Of a stretch of 64,000 bases of DNA, positions 63,329 to 64,000 are shown piece by piece. Made by a program: the position numbers and the translations under genes. How positions within the stretch are numbered: the stretch's first letter is position 1; each line of letters begins with the position of its first letter. The stretch lies in assembly GCF_032397745.1 (NCBI RefSeq), contig NZ_CP135921.1:7490501-7554500 (forward strand), read 5' to 3'. Below the pieces are notes generated by a model. It made no database searches. It was not told the origin of the DNA and saw nothing but the letters and a program-made list of their open reading frames with translations. The DNA comes from Bradyrhizobium prioriisuperbiae (lineage in GTDB: Bacteria > Pseudomonadota > Alphaproteobacteria > Rhizobiales > Xanthobacteraceae).

Positions 63329-64000
63329 ATGACCTTCGATGTGACATCTCACGCGACATTCGACCTGATCGCCACGGTCATTTTGACCGCAAGCGCCGCC
63401 ATCTGCATCGCCACCCTCGCCATCGGCTTCGCCGGCAGCGTGGAGCAGCGCATCCGCCTCGCCACGATCCTGACCGCGTGGTTCAGCATCGTGGTCTTGT
63501 TCGCCGCGCTGCGGCTGTTTTCAGCCGATCGCGGTCCGCTCGCGTCAGCGGGATTTGGTCTGTCGATCCTGGTGCCGACCATCGCCCTGACGCTGATCGT
63601 TGCGCGCAATGCGAAACTGCGCAGGCGTCTCAGCGACATCGCCCTGCCCGCGCTGATCGGCATGCATGCCGTGCGTGTGCTCGGTGTTCTCTTCCTTGTG
63701 CTCCATGCCCAGAACCGCTTGCCGGCGGAATTCGCCAACATGGCCGGCTGGGGCGATATCCTCGTCGGCCTCACCGCGCTTCCGGTGGCCTGGCTGGTCG
63801 CCCGCAACCATCCCTGGTCGCGATCGATCGCACTGCTCTGGAACGTGGCAGGCCTTGCCGATCTGCTGGACGCAATCTTTCTCGGCCTCACCTCCGCGCC
63901 CGGCCCGGCGCGGCTGATCTTCGGCGAGGTCTCCTCCGTCATCATGGCAAGCCTGCCCTGGTTCCTGATCCCGGGTTTCCTGGTGCCGGTGTTGCTCGTC
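63329..64000 (+). CDS. Polytopic membrane protein, MarR-linked (partial)
   Basis: The frame runs from ATG 63329 to the window edge (224 codons, no stop) and encodes about seven hydrophobic segments (for example LIATVILTASAAICIATLAIG, ALPALIGMHAVRVLGVLFLV, LPWFLIPGFLVPVLLV). I recognise no catalytic motif. The C-terminus is missing. The operator shared with the preceding MarR gene makes it the likely target of that regulator, perhaps a stress or efflux-related membrane protein. Confidence 0.82.
   Translation, partial: MTFDVTSHATFDLIATVILTASAAICIATLAIGFAGSVEQRIRLATILTAWFSIVVLFAALRLFSADRGPLASAGFGLSILVPTIALTLIVARNAKLRRRLSDIALPALIGMHAVRVLGVLFLVLHAQNRLPAEFANMAGWGDILVGLTALPVAWLVARNHPWSRSIALLWNVAGLADLLDAIFLGLTSAPGPARLIFGEVSSVIMASLPWFLIPGFLVPVLLV

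Overview
The window is GC-rich DNA of the alphaproteobacterial Bradyrhizobium/Rhodopseudomonas type. The grounds are the base composition, an Irr-type ICE-like iron box, a dyad intergenic repeat I remember from Bradyrhizobiaceae, the GCG_CRPN small-protein family, and general protein character. No rRNA, tRNA, CRISPR array, insertion sequence or phage gene was seen.

Region 1 (1-31247, minus strand) is most of a lipopeptide siderophore locus. In transcription order the biosynthetic operon is MbtH-like protein, type II thioesterase, stand-alone Fe(II)/2-oxoglutarate hydroxylase, and three NRPSs, the last running off the left edge. The domain order is FAAL-T-C-A-T-E-C-A-T // C-A-T-E-C-A-T // C-A-T-E-C-A-T-E(cut). 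Specificity codes read by eye give Asp, a Ser-like residue, a basic residue, Gly, a basic residue and a Ser-like residue. The Asp module beside a SyrP/TauD-type hydroxylase suggests beta-hydroxyaspartate, and the FAAL suggests a fatty-acyl tail. A TonB-dependent receptor with an ICE-like box lies upstream, followed by a DUF3649 / PepSY-TM / DUF3325 membrane operon that resembles ferrisiderophore reduction systems. The product is therefore predicted to be an amphiphilic beta-hydroxyaspartate siderophore of the cupriachelin/taiwachelin/serobactin type.

Region 2 (33.8-42.8 kb) is mixed: a LysR regulator, an XRE regulator, a Tat-exported beta-carbonic anhydrase, a polytopic membrane protein, a Bug/TctC solute-binding protein, a GntR/FCD regulator with a clear dyad upstream, an EntS-like MFS protein with a soluble C-terminal domain, and two small proteins.

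Region 3 (42.8-48.4 kb) is a catabolic unit. A GAF-LuxR regulator is divergent from a flavin-dependent monooxygenase of the acyl-CoA dehydrogenase fold, an FMN reductase, an alpha/beta hydrolase, a cupin and an MFS transporter. A perfect 15-nt inverted repeat lies between regulator and operon.

Region 4 (48.4-57.5 kb, minus strand) is a CoA-thioester degradation cluster: fused indolepyruvate ferredoxin oxidoreductase, thiolase-like protein apparently lacking the nucleophilic Cys, DUF35 partner, MaoC hydratase, MFE-2-like SDR, NUDT19-like Nudix hydrolase and CaiB/BaiF CoA-transferase.

Region 5 (57.7-64 kb) holds a KaiC-like ATPase with an overlapping response regulator, two small single-TM proteins, a secreted glycerophosphodiester phosphodiesterase, a GCG_CRPN protein, and a MarR regulator whose palindromic site recurs in front of the next membrane-protein gene.
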